Origin: Leishmania donovani
Lineage: Eukaryota > Euglenozoa > Kinetoplastea > Trypanosomatida > Trypanosomatidae
Direction: 5' to 3'
DNA length: 21,647 nt
NCBI RefSeq assembly: GCF_000227135.1
Contig: NC_018245.1
Coordinates: forward strand, 486,634 to 508,280
Below the pieces are notes generated by a model. The model had not been told where the DNA came from. It was given only the letters and a program-made list of their open reading frames with translations, and searched no databases. Positions within the stretch are counted from its first letter, which is position 1; each line of letters opens with the position of its first letter. Shown here piece by piece: positions 7,474-17,100 of the stretch. The position numbers and the translations under genes were made by a program.

Positions 7474-8428
7474 TGGCGGCCACCGTATTCGGACTATCAA
7501 CACGTTCACCCAACAGGCCTACCCGCGCGCCACACGTGCATGCGTCGCGGAGGGAAAAGCGTGCGTCTGCCTAGCGCCGATACGGCGGAGGGAGCGCCAG
7601 TGGTGTGCACAAACACCGCCCCCCTCCCTGCGCCTCCTCATCCTCCTCTGAGTAGCAACAGATGCGTGCCGTTAACTGTGCGTGTGTGCCCACTCAAGGT
7701 GGGACGCCCTGCGTAGGCGCTCTTGAAGTGCTTCAGGGGTCTTCGTGGCGCTGTTTCGTCTTTCAGCGCGGGTTTTCGGTATGGGTACGTGTGTGCCTTG
7801 GTGCCCACCGGACGAGCGGCTGTTTGATGAGGACCGACGAATATAAGATATGGGCGTCCGCAACTCTTCCACCGCTCTTCCTCGTCTTCTCGGGCCCGCC
7901 ACGGTCCTCACTCGAAGGCCCCCCTTTTTTTCAAAGCCCTTTTGGCTGCTCATTGGGGCCTGACGCCAAGGGAAGCGGGCCCACTCGTGGCGCATCGGTG
8001 CTCTTGCCTCCCTCTTGTTGAGCAGCAAAGGAAAGATCCACAGCACGAATCCAAACACATAGACAACACACACATAGACACTGCTAATACTTTAGACCGC
8101 CACCATCCTGCTCTCCAGCGGCTTGGACGAGGCCGCGTATGCATACATCGGCCCACCGTTTCTTGTCGCACCTGTGTGTGTACACACACACACACACAGA
8201 GCAGGAGAGTCAAAGAGAGGGAGCTCGAGGGCACGCTGTGGCGCGGTGCCGTATATACGTGTATTTACATATATTTGGTTTTCTGTGCCTGTGCGTTCTC
8301 TCTCTTGCCCTGATACTCCTCCTTGCCCTTGCGGCGTTGAGCGAGGGCGCTGAGGGAAGGGGGTCGAAAGAGAGACGGGCCGGGCGCTGGGAGCACAGAT
8401 ACACTGCGCTGGTCATAGACAAACCCAC

Positions 8429-8453
8429 ACGCTCTCTTCTCCTTTTGGGCTAG
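8429..8453 (+). promoter_or_regulatory. Candidate trans-splice acceptor of the coiled-coil gene
   Basis: Pyrimidine-rich run around 8431-8446 with the AG at 8452-8453. An alternative is the longer tract at 8276-8330 with the AG at 8340-8341. From both, the first ATG reached is 8531. Confidence 0.5.
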
Positions 8454-8530
8454 GAGAGACCGTCGAGTTTACGGAAAAAGAAAGCGTCAAGGAGGTGCAT
8501 TTCGCTGGCGTAGCTCCAACTGCTTGCAGA

Positions 8531-11500
8531 ATGAGCTGTGCAGCAGACAACAATGGCAGTGGAGTGGGCGCAGGAGCAGCTCTGCCGGCGGCTGGTGTGT
8601 CCGCTCCTCTTGAACGCAGCGCCTCCGCTGCTTCGCACACGTCCATTGCCTCGCTGCAGCAGAGCTTCTTTGATCCGCAACCGCGTCGCACTCCTCTCCC
8701 ATATCAGCGGGCCGACAGCGTCGTTTCCGCGTTGTCGGTGACAGCGAAAGCGTCGCAGCGAGCGATTCCTTCGCTTCAGTCTCCCGCCAGTCACGCACCG
8801 CCTCGGCCTTTGTGCCGGCCCGGCAAAGATTTTTTCGAGGAGGAAGGTGAGGGCGAGGGCGAGGGCGAGGGAGGGCAAGAGTTAGCACTGCCCTCCTTCT
8901 CGCGGCAACGATGGTGCAAGCGGGACGCTTCCGCTGCACCACTGCCTAACGATGCGGGGCATCATCATCGAGTCCCGGATCCGGAGTCGGTGTATCCGGC
9001 CGCCGCACCCGCGCGTAAGGGTGATGCCACGCAGGAGCTTGGTGCAGTCGGTGCCATAACGTGTTGCATGGCAACGCCATCCCCTTCAATTCGTTCTCCG
9101 CTGCCCAGTTTACCGGCAGCGCCGACCGGTACCACAGACGAGGAGAGGTGGGGGCAGAGGATCGACGTGGGCTCTGAGCGCCACCTGCAGTCAGTACCGC
9201 CTCTCGCGGCACCTTCATCCACAACGCTGCCAGCCAGCACTGCTGCACCACCGTTCTTGGAGCGATACGCCGCCAGTACCAACGCGTACCTGCGGGCGGC
9301 TGCTTTGGAGCTCGCGGAGCTGGAGCCTCCAGAGGCCCAAAGAATGGCTGGAGAGATCTCGGAACGGGGGCCAAAGTCCACTGCTGCACTGCTTCGCAAC
9401 CCCCAAGGTGCTCCTCTCGTGCGAGCGGCGGCGACGCACGCACCGCCGAAGCTGATGCGTCCTGCTTCCACCGCCGCCCAACAGCGACCTACGTCAGGCT
9501 TTTCTCCAGTGGGCGGCTCATCGTTGCCAGCCACTGCCTCCTCTTCCGTATCCTTTGCACACACAGCAACCTCGACGCCGCCCATTCGTGGCATTCCCCT
9601 CTTCACCAAGACTCAGCGCCCTGCTGGCTGGGCGTCGGTCTCGCCGCTCTCTTCTGCGTCGTCGCTGCGCCTGTCCTTGGAAGAGTACGGCCGCGCGCAG
9701 CTGCAGGACGAAGCGGTTCGATGGTATCACCGCTGTAGCGAGCTGGAGCAGCAGCTGACCAATATGCAAGACGCCTTCAATCGACAGTCGAGGCTGCTGG
9801 CTGCACAGTGGCGGGCCGACGGCAGTAGCGGCGTGTGTGCGAAGTCGAGCGCTGATGTCACGCGCGCCTCTTCAGTCAAGGCATCGTCGGCAGCAGCCAC
9901 TGCGAGATCACCCAGCGGGCGGGATGCCACTCTCACAAGTCGGTCGCCCGACACCCTGCTCCGTGCGTACGCATACGCCGAGACCGAGGACGGGTACTAC
10001 GCAGGGCAGACGGAGAGGCCATTGCAGCGAGTTGGTTCAGAGGACTTTCAGCACTGCCCGTCGGAGGGCAGAAAGCGAATGCGCGTGGATGATAGGGCAC
10101 CATCTCGCGGGCCGGTGCTGGGTCAGATGGCCGAGGGCGAGATGCAGTGTCGAGTTCCCAAGGCGTATCCAGTCACCGCGGAGGACGAGGATGCTGTTCA
10201 GGATCTCCCGAAACACGACTTTGGCTCGCAGGTGCACCGCGGGCCCAGGGGGGCAGATGGCACTGCAACCTCGTCGTCACCGCCGCTGTCGCGGGTTTCT
10301 GTGGGGCTGCAGACCGACGGCTTGGCCTCCGGCAACGCATCGTTCGCTCGTGAGACTCGCGGCATCCCTGTTGAAGGTCTTCTTTCGGCTTTTACTGAGG
10401 CCACGAGAGAGGACCCCTCGTGCCTCCCATCTACACCGGGGCCGTCGGTGATAATGTCGAAGCAGTATGTGGCGGCAATGGAGGAGATTGAGATGCTGCG
10501 CGCGCGCGTGGACGTGGCGGAGCGGAAGTCGGCGGAGCTGCACGAAATGTGCGCTGCCCATGAGCTCCGCTGCGATGAATTGGAGACGCAGCTGCTTGGC
10601 AAAGAGGAACAGCTGCTGCGCTCTGAGCAGCGGCCGGCCACGCCGGCCGAGGCTGCGGCGAAGGCGTTGCTTTCAGAACTCAACCCCCTGATAGCACAGC
10701 TGCAGGATCTGCTGACTCTGGTGCATCCAGACAGCCAAGGCGCACCGCGCCAACTAGGTGCCCTCGCGGCTGAAGCCGCGGGCACGGTGCAAGCGGCAGC
10801 CACTGGCAACCTCTTCAGCGCTACTTTTGAGGACTTGGCTGCTGAGGGAGACGTCGCAGCGCGTTGCTCAACCAACTCGTGCCCTAAGTCGCCCTACGCC
10901 GAGGCGTCTACTCATCTCGGCGTCGCGCACCTCACCTCGCTCGTCACACAGGTGCGCAGCGCGATCGCTGACTTATCACAGCGATTCGCGGCGCTGCAAG
11001 CGGAGCTGGATGTCGTGCGAGCAGACCGCAACGAGTTGATAGGAGAGCAGAGCGAACAAGTGCGTTTGCTTCAGGAGCAGCTGCTCAAGAAGGACACAGC
11101 GCAGTGGAGACTGCTGGAGGACTTGCACCGGGCTCAGGAGCAGCTGGCTGTCGCAAGGGCACAGACACCAGTGGCGCCAGCGGACGGTGAGATGGGCAGC
11201 AGCGAGCCCACCGCATCACGGCATCCGCAGAAGCTAGGAGGACACAGCGAGGAAGATGCGACTGCGACGGCTTCCGGCAGCGCAGCCCAGCTGAGCTCTT
11301 TCCCCGTCTGTGAGGCGGTGGCAGACGCGACGCAAAGGTTGCCACCGCAGCAAGCGAACTCTGCTACACATCCCACCCAATCCGCAGACACGAGTGCGGC
11401 AGAGGTGGCAGCCCTACAAGAGCAGCTGGCGCAAGTGCGGGCCGCCGCTGCAGCCGGGCAGGAGGCACAGCGTCGCGTGTTATCGGAGCGGCTGGAACAG

Positions 11501-13159
11501 GCCGAGTTGCAGCTGAAGGAAGCGCGGCTGCGTGCTGAGGACGAGTACGATCGCATGTCGGGCACCATAGAAGCACTGACGCGGGAGCTGGCCGACACCA
11601 AGGAGGCGCTGCGAGTAAAGGAGATGTCACTGCGGATCGCGTTGCGCGAGTCGTTCTCTCCACCGCTGCTAATCACTGCCCAAGGTGACAAGGCGATGAG
11701 CGATAACGTAGTTGCCGGTGCACCTGTCGCGGAAAGTCTGATACAGGCTGCGGCATCCTCGACTTTGCCGTCGTCGATGCAGCTCCTGCGCACGATGTCG
11801 CGTGGGTCTGCTGCTTCGTCTTCGTCGCCAAGGCCGGACCGCGAGAACACACGCACGAGTATGTCGCCGTCGCCGCCCATTCCTCCACACCTCCAGAGCG
11901 CAGCCGGCATGGCAAAGGCGAGGGATGTGGCAGACACGGACAAGGGCGACGGCTTGCTAGGGTTCGCTTCGGGAAAGAAGAGAAAGGCGCACCGGCGCAT
12001 CGAGGATGACGGGACCCTGCGCACCCTACCCTCAGCCATCGTGGTCAATGGCCAGGATAGTGAGGAGGGGCTCGGCCACACCGGCCAGCTTTTCTTTTCG
12101 TCCGCGGCGGCTCTCACCACGGCCATCACGGCGACGGCGACGACGACATCATCATCGCGAGAAAAATCATCTCGAGGCCTGACAATGTCCACGGGTGGAG
12201 GCAGCCAAGGCGCCTCCTCGCTGCCTCACGGGTGCGGTGATGGAAGCGCAGCGATGCTGGAGCACGTCAGCATAGCAGAGGAAGCAGCGCCACAGGAAGA
12301 GATGCCGACGCCTCTGCGGCAGCGTTCTGGGGCTGCTGCGCCCCTTTTCACGCAAGAAGAGGAGGCTGCGACAGTCGCATTCGAGGCACACCGCACCATC
12401 TCCTCGTCACCGCCGCAGCTGCCGCAGAGGAAGAGCGCGCCCGCCCTTCTTGCGGACACCGCTGCTAAAGAGGAGCTGCCGCTGCCGCCACCACTGCGCA
12501 GCCCGCTTTTCGGCACCGCGACGTTGTCAGGGCCGCCGTCGCCCGTGCAGCAGCAGCGCACACCCTCACCGCACCGCCATGAGACGACATATGGGGCTCG
12601 TCTTGGCATCTATGCATCCGCGTCACAGGGGCGAGCGGAACAGTACGGGCCGCATGACAGATTCTCTGAGCTCTCCGCGCAGCCGCTATCACCAGAGGAG
12701 AAGCTGCGCAAGTTTCTGTCGACGCTCTCCGCTTCCCCTTCGCCCCTTGAGGCGATGATGAAGGAGAGCGGACGCTCATTGCTGACAGGCCAGACTACAC
12801 GAACGCGGCGACCGACTCTGCACAACAGCAGTGATGCGATCGCCGCGTCCAGCGATGCCATTCCGAGCGACGTCATGGTCGCTGCTCTGTCCACCGCCGG
12901 CACCAGGTCTGTGCCGATGATGGACCGCGACGAGACGACCCCGGGTCGAAGGCCGCTCTCGCTCTACTCTGCAAGTGCATCGCCGTCCTCGGCTTCCAGA
13001 TCGACTGCATCACGGCCGTCGCCGACACTCCTGTCCAGCTCTCCGCACTCCGCCGAGGTGGCGGCACGTCACGTGCAGGCGTCGCTTTGGCGTCACCGAG
13101 AGGCGTGGCAGCAGCAGGAGCTCATTCTGCACGCGCTGCAGAAATCCCCTTCCCGGTGA
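8531..13159 (+). CDS. Large Ser/Ala/Pro-rich coiled-coil protein, function unknown
   Basis: I do not recognise the family of this 1542-residue protein. The open frame extends 12 codons further up to a GTG, but ATG 8531 is the first ATG after the acceptors and is taken as the start. Most of it is low-complexity and probably disordered, rich in SP, TP and SS. An acidic Glu-Gly repeat at about residues 102-117 is encoded by a hexanucleotide microsatellite. Four stretches look like coiled coil, with regular Leu, Glu, Gln and Arg: about residues 384-425, 641-735, 807-878 and 956-1041. The last is the most canonical (EVAALQEQLAQV, RLEQAELQLKEARL). Residues 1042-1542 return to Ser/Pro-rich sequence and end in a short helical-looking tail (SLWRHREAWQQQELILHAL). 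There is no signal peptide or membrane segment. The layout suits a cytoskeletal or basal-body/flagellar scaffold, which is only a guess. Many SP/TP sites suggest phosphorylation. Confidence 0.88.
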   Translation: MSCAADNNGSGVGAGAALPAAGVSAPLERSASAASHTSIASLQQSFFDPQPRRTPLPYQRADSVVSALSVTAKASQRAIPSLQSPASHAPPRPLCRPGKDFFEEEGEGEGEGEGGQELALPSFSRQRWCKRDASAAPLPNDAGHHHRVPDPESVYPAAAPARKGDATQELGAVGAITCCMATPSPSIRSPLPSLPAAPTGTTDEERWGQRIDVGSERHLQSVPPLAAPSSTTLPASTAAPPFLERYAASTNAYLRAAALELAELEPPEAQRMAGEISERGPKSTAALLRNPQGAPLVRAAATHAPPKLMRPASTAAQQRPTSGFSPVGGSSLPATASSSVSFAHTATSTPPIRGIPLFTKTQRPAGWASVSPLSSASSLRLSLEEYGRAQLQDEAVRWYHRCSELEQQLTNMQDAFNRQSRLLAAQWRADGSSGVCAKSSADVTRASSVKASSAAATARSPSGRDATLTSRSPDTLLRAYAYAETEDGYYAGQTERPLQRVGSEDFQHCPSEGRKRMRVDDRAPSRGPVLGQMAEGEMQCRVPKAYPVTAEDEDAVQDLPKHDFGSQVHRGPRGADGTATSSSPPLSRVSVGLQTDGLASGNASFARETRGIPVEGLLSAFTEATREDPSCLPSTPGPSVIMSKQYVAAMEEIEMLRARVDVAERKSAELHEMCAAHELRCDELETQLLGKEEQLLRSEQRPATPAEAAAKALLSELNPLIAQLQDLLTLVHPDSQGAPRQLGALAAEAAGTVQAAATGNLFSATFEDLAAEGDVAARCSTNSCPKSPYAEASTHLGVAHLTSLVTQVRSAIADLSQRFAALQAELDVVRADRNELIGEQSEQVRLLQEQLLKKDTAQWRLLEDLHRAQEQLAVARAQTPVAPADGEMGSSEPTASRHPQKLGGHSEEDATATASGSAAQLSSFPVCEAVADATQRLPPQQANSATHPTQSADTSAAEVAALQEQLAQVRAAAAAGQEAQRRVLSERLEQAELQLKEARLRAEDEYDRMSGTIEALTRELADTKEALRVKEMSLRIALRESFSPPLLITAQGDKAMSDNVVAGAPVAESLIQAAASSTLPSSMQLLRTMSRGSAASSSSPRPDRENTRTSMSPSPPIPPHLQSAAGMAKARDVADTDKGDGLLGFASGKKRKAHRRIEDDGTLRTLPSAIVVNGQDSEEGLGHTGQLFFSSAAALTTAITATATTTSSSREKSSRGLTMSTGGGSQGASSLPHGCGDGSAAMLEHVSIAEEAAPQEEMPTPLRQRSGAAAPLFTQEEEAATVAFEAHRTISSSPPQLPQRKSAPALLADTAAKEELPLPPPLRSPLFGTATLSGPPSPVQQQRTPSPHRHETTYGARLGIYASASQGRAEQYGPHDRFSELSAQPLSPEEKLRKFLSTLSASPSPLEAMMKESGRSLLTGQTTRTRRPTLHNSSDAIAASSDAIPSDVMVAALSTAGTRSVPMMDRDETTPGRRPLSLYSASASPSSASRSTASRPSPTLLSSSPHSAEVAARHVQASLWRHREAWQQQELILHALQKSPSR

Positions 13160-13381
13160 GAGAGGTTGCGCGCATCCACGGCGCTCTGTGCGACGCTCTG
13201 CCTGTGTGTCTACCAGCTAGCAATGAGCTTCGCGAAGAGGGGATGAGGGGAGGGGTAAGTAATGCGTGAGAGCGTGAGACAGAGGCAGGCCACCGTTGAT
13301 AGCGAGCGAACGAAGAGGGGCCCGCGCGTTCCTATCTACGAGTGTGCATCCGCACTCGGCGTCCTATGACCCTTCTGATGG

Positions 13382-13426
13382 GCACATACCGATAACGAAA
13401 ACAACAACGGTGCCGACGGTATGTGC
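13382..13426 (+). promoter_or_regulatory. 10-bp perfect inverted repeat, possible 3' UTR stem-loop
   Basis: GCACATACCG at 13382-13391 is the exact reverse complement of CGGTATGTGC at 13417-13426, leaving a 25-base A-rich loop. A competing smaller hairpin, GCCGAC (13412-13417) with GTCGGC (13427-13432), overlaps its right arm. So two alternative folds are possible about 220 bases after the stop codon. Regulation in trypanosomatids is largely through 3' UTRs, so a role in mRNA stability is plausible but unproven. Confidence 0.45.
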
Positions 13427-13782
13427 GTCGGCGTAGCCTCACGGGCACTGCCCACCCGTGCACCAAGAGACAAGCCGCACAATGACATCACGAAGTACCA
13501 CTGCCATGGTATTCACAGCCGAGGACATCAACGCACACGTGTGCGCGTGTGTATATATATGTGTGTGTGCGTGCTCTGTCCGCGGTATCACGGGGTGGCT
13601 TCCCCCCTCCCTCCGCTACTCAGTGCTGTGCTTCCCATCTCCACGTGAAATGATGCGGTTGGCTGTCTCTGCCGTTTTCTCTGCCGAGGTGTTGCGACGA
13701 ACGCTCTTGCACCTCTAAGCGCCGTCGCCTCTCCTCTGCACCGTCGGCCTCGTCTCGCTGATGTGCCGGCGCATCTTCTCAG

Positions 13783-13840
13783 CTCTCTTGTTCCTTTTCG
13801 CTCTTCCCTGTTCCTCACCATTTGAGAGCTGCTCCTTCAG
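13783..13840 (+). promoter_or_regulatory. Candidate trans-splice acceptors of the presequence-bearing gene
   Basis: Pyrimidine tract at 13783-13823 with AG at 13825-13826, and a second short tract ending CTTCAG with AG at 13839-13840. Using either puts two short upstream ORFs before the main start. A weaker site with AG at 14109-14110 would remove them. Confidence 0.45.
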
Positions 13841-14130
13841 GTAGACTCACACCCACCGGATTCGAAACGTGGTACTTGTCCCCACCACCACTACCACCAC
13901 CTCTTTCGCTCCCTTGCGTGAGCGTGTGTGTGTGTGTGTGTGTCGGGGGAGGGTTCTGGTGTCGAGAATCAGCCACACGAGCGCCCACTTTGCTCAACCC
14001 CCGATATGTGCACGAACCCGCCGCCGCGCGCACATGAGCTCGCCTGTCTGTGAGGCGCACGCATACACACACGCACACACACATACAGGAACATCGCTTC
14101 TTCTGTGAAGGTGCCATCGGAGGTGCACGG

Positions 14131-17100
14131 ATGCGGAGGGCGATAGGGGAGGTCGCATCCCAGTCGCCCACTCAAAGTGCGATGCACTTGCGGCATATGC
14201 ACACCAATGCACGTGCGCTCGCCCTCACGACTCCTCGAGTCTCGCGCCGGTTTTATGCGGGCAAGGCCTCGCTGACAGGCCGCATTGCGCCGCCATCACA
14301 ACCGCAATCGGCACCCCAACTACAGACGCCGCCGGGGTCGTCTTTGCGGCCTTCGACGCCGGCCTCGTTGAATGCATTGTCGAAGAGTGTGCGCAGTCAT
14401 CTCGCGGCCCACCCTTCTTCCTCTTCCAGCGCAAATGAGCTGTGGGTGGCCGACCGACTTTTCGCCCTCCTCTTGCAGCCTGCAAAGGACACCTACGAGG
14501 CATCGTCCACCACCGCGCTGCCGCCAGCGCTCGAACCGCTCCACCCTCTCCTGTGCGTGCGCGTGCTTCAACGGCTCGGGTATGCTGTGTGGGAATGTGA
14601 AGCGGCGGCGCAGGATTGCTCGACGCAGCATGCCGCGGCGGCTCGAAAGAAAGGGTGGACTGTGCGGCACACCTACCCCTCTCTGGAAAGCAGCAGCGGC
14701 GCTATCGTGACATCCGCCGAGTCGCTGCCCTCCTCCCGGTCAGTTGCCTCCGCCATCTACGCCAACACGGAGCGTGTTGCAGGGGCGGTGCTGGCGCCAC
14801 TGATGCCTCTAGTAGGCGATGGCACCGCTGCCCATCCGCCACACTCGCAGGTGCTGCCAGTCCTTCCGCTGATCGTGGAGTGGCTGTGCACACTGCCCAT
14901 TGCCGAGTCAGCCGTGCCGCTGGACCGCTGGCTGCCTTGGGTAGTCGCGATCTACACAGAGGATCATCACAACCGTCGACCCCTGTTGCAGTCCCCACGG
15001 TTGCCGCCGTTGTTGAACCTGCTCCCGCATCTCCTACGCAAGCTGAGCGTACATCTCGAAGATTCCACAGTGGCCGAGCAGGAGGCGACGCGGTGCTCAC
15101 CGAACATCTTGTGTGAGCACGGCCTTGCATCGCTTTTCGCGTTGAGCCTCGCTGGCCCTGAAGCGACCGAAGACGAGCGAGGGGAACGTGGATCAAGGGA
15201 CGACAGCGGGGCGACTGCGAAGGCAACACCATTGCCGGCGCATCTCGCTTCTCATCAGCACTCGAGGTCAACACTCGCCGATGCTTTGTGGTGGCACGGC
15301 GAGGCACCTCTGCTGCGCCTGGCTGGAGTGCGGCGGGCATTGAAACAGTCAGGGCAGACGGTGCCGCTTGCCTCATCCGCTGCTGCTGCTGCCAAACCTC
15401 TCCATACGCCGGCGACAGCGACTAGCGGCAGGCTTTCCACGCCACTGTCGCACCTGCAACAGGATCAGGAGCTCTCGTGCTCGCATTCGGAACGCGTGCC
15501 GCATGTGGCAATAGCGCTTGACGATGACGATGTCTACCGCCGCTTCCTGCTCCGCCTGGCGGCGCTGCAAAACATCTCCCTTGTTAACGCAGCGGCATCT
15601 GCACCCAGGGGGATCACGCCAGCGCTGGTATCCGTGCGGCTGACAGGGGCGGCTGCTCTGGGGGCAACAGAATTGTGCCGTGATCATGCACCTGCTCCAC
15701 TAAGCGAGGACCCTGACATGATTCTGCGCTTCATTCAACCTCTACACGAGTACGTTCTCTTGCTTCAGGAGAGCTCGGCGCAGTGGAGCGGCACGGCGGG
15801 TCCGAACGCGGCCGCGACTACTGGCGTGCTACCTGTGCAGCTAACCTTTACAGGCGTCGCTCACGTACTCATGGCCATCTTTGGCCGCCCGGAGGAGCTT
15901 AAGCAGCAGAGCCGTTGCCGAGGTGCAGCTGCCGTCACGCCTGCGCTGCGAGCGCAGGCGTCTCTCTCTGTGCCTGCCGGCAGCTCCGTCACCACCGCCT
16001 TCGCGCTGCTACCGCAGAAGGCGCGCATCCACGCTCTCAAAAGCCTCTGTGAACTTCTCCTGCGCCATGTACGTGCTGTGCAGGCCTCGAAATCGGCATC
16101 CAGCACCCTGCCCACCGGTGCGGCTCCTGATTGCGCCCCATGGTTTGTGGATGTGGAGTTGCCCCAACAGGAGGCGACTCTGCGCCGGCTGTGTGGCGCG
16201 GCGCGCGCGCTGGTGCGGGTGGTGATGGAGGAGCGCCGCCGCAGTCTTGATGAGGAAGGCCCGGAGGGCTCAGTGCTAACCGCGTCCTCTGTAGTGGCCG
16301 CTCAGCAGCATCGCGCTGCCGGTGGTGGCCCCGGCGCCTCCACGACAAGCACATCGCCTCCGGCCACCCCGCTAACATCCATCATCTCGTTTGAGCGCGC
16401 GCTGCGGAGTTTGGCCTTCCGCGTCGTGGAGCCGGCGCTGTGGCGGCTGCATGAAGTGTGCGCCGAGGCCCAGACAAGTGTTCCTGTACATGTCCTGACC
16501 TTCGAGGAGTGGCGGTTGTACTTGAGTGTCGCCAACGCTCATGAGGCAGAGCGAGACATTCTCGCAGGCCGCTTGGCCTCCGCGGCGGTCGAGCACGTTG
16601 ACCAGGTGTACAGCCCCATCATGGCGTCCGCCGTCTCGCTGTTTGATTGCGTCGGTGGCAGGGCTGGCTTGCGCACGGCGCAGCAGGTGCTGCCTCACCC
16701 CGGCCAGCAGCCCGTGTCTGCTCTTGTGGAGGGGATCCGGCTTACAGCGCTGCAGTGTCTGCTGTTTGACGGGCTCCGCAGCGGTGGATCGTTCTCATCC
16801 ACCTCCGCTGCGCTTTCAAACACTCGAGAGGAGGAAGCTGGTTACATGGACTGGGTTTTGCACCATCTTCCACATGCGTTCTTCAGCGTGTGGCAACGCA
16901 CGGAGCCGCCACCGACCCTGACCGATCTGCCCTCCGCCGCAAATGAGGCAGCGGAGGCTGCGGTGGCTGACCAACAGCTCCTGCGCCGTCGGCTGGGGCT
17001 TCTTACACTGCTGTTGCATGCACGCGTGCTGAGTGCTCGAGAGCTGCTGCGTCGAGACGCAGCCCTGCTGCCCGGCACCACTCCATCGAGGTTCACCATG

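Larger units (their letters stand above)
6983..8530. other. Spacer between the NDUFA8-like gene and the coiled-coil gene
   Basis: No credible gene. The frame at 7154-7651 (first codon ATG) gives Cys/Leu-rich and Gly/Ser-run sequence through simple repeats and has no family resemblance. Simple repeats present: CAG units at about 7435-7454 followed at once by GGT units at 7455-7473, and (CA)n at about 8179-8198. A T7 run preceded by C6 lies near 7920-7930. The rest is ordinary UTR-like sequence. Confidence 0.65.
13160..14130. other. Spacer with stem-loop, (GT)n and upstream ORFs
   Basis: No gene seen. The left part is probably 3' UTR of the coiled-coil gene and contains the inverted repeat at 13382-13426. 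TATATATGTGTGTG lies near 13550-13567. The right part holds splice-acceptor signals for the next gene, an alternating TG tract at 13924-13941, a CA-rich tract at 14062-14088, and two short upstream ORFs (14006-14053 and 14034-14108). Confidence 0.65.

Noticed and set aside
7154..7651. 165-codon frame with hydrophobic stretches and Ser/Gly runs
   Set aside because: Built on CAG and GGT repeats and pyrimidine-rich spacer, with no family resemblance and poor codon use.
8495..8530. 12-codon extension of the coiled-coil gene
   Set aside because: Starts at GTG; the first ATG is at 8531.
11134..12192. 352-codon - strand frame antisense to the coiled-coil gene
   Set aside because: Antisense shadow of a G+C-rich, Ser/Ala-rich coding region; Arg/Ser/Ala-rich with no domain.
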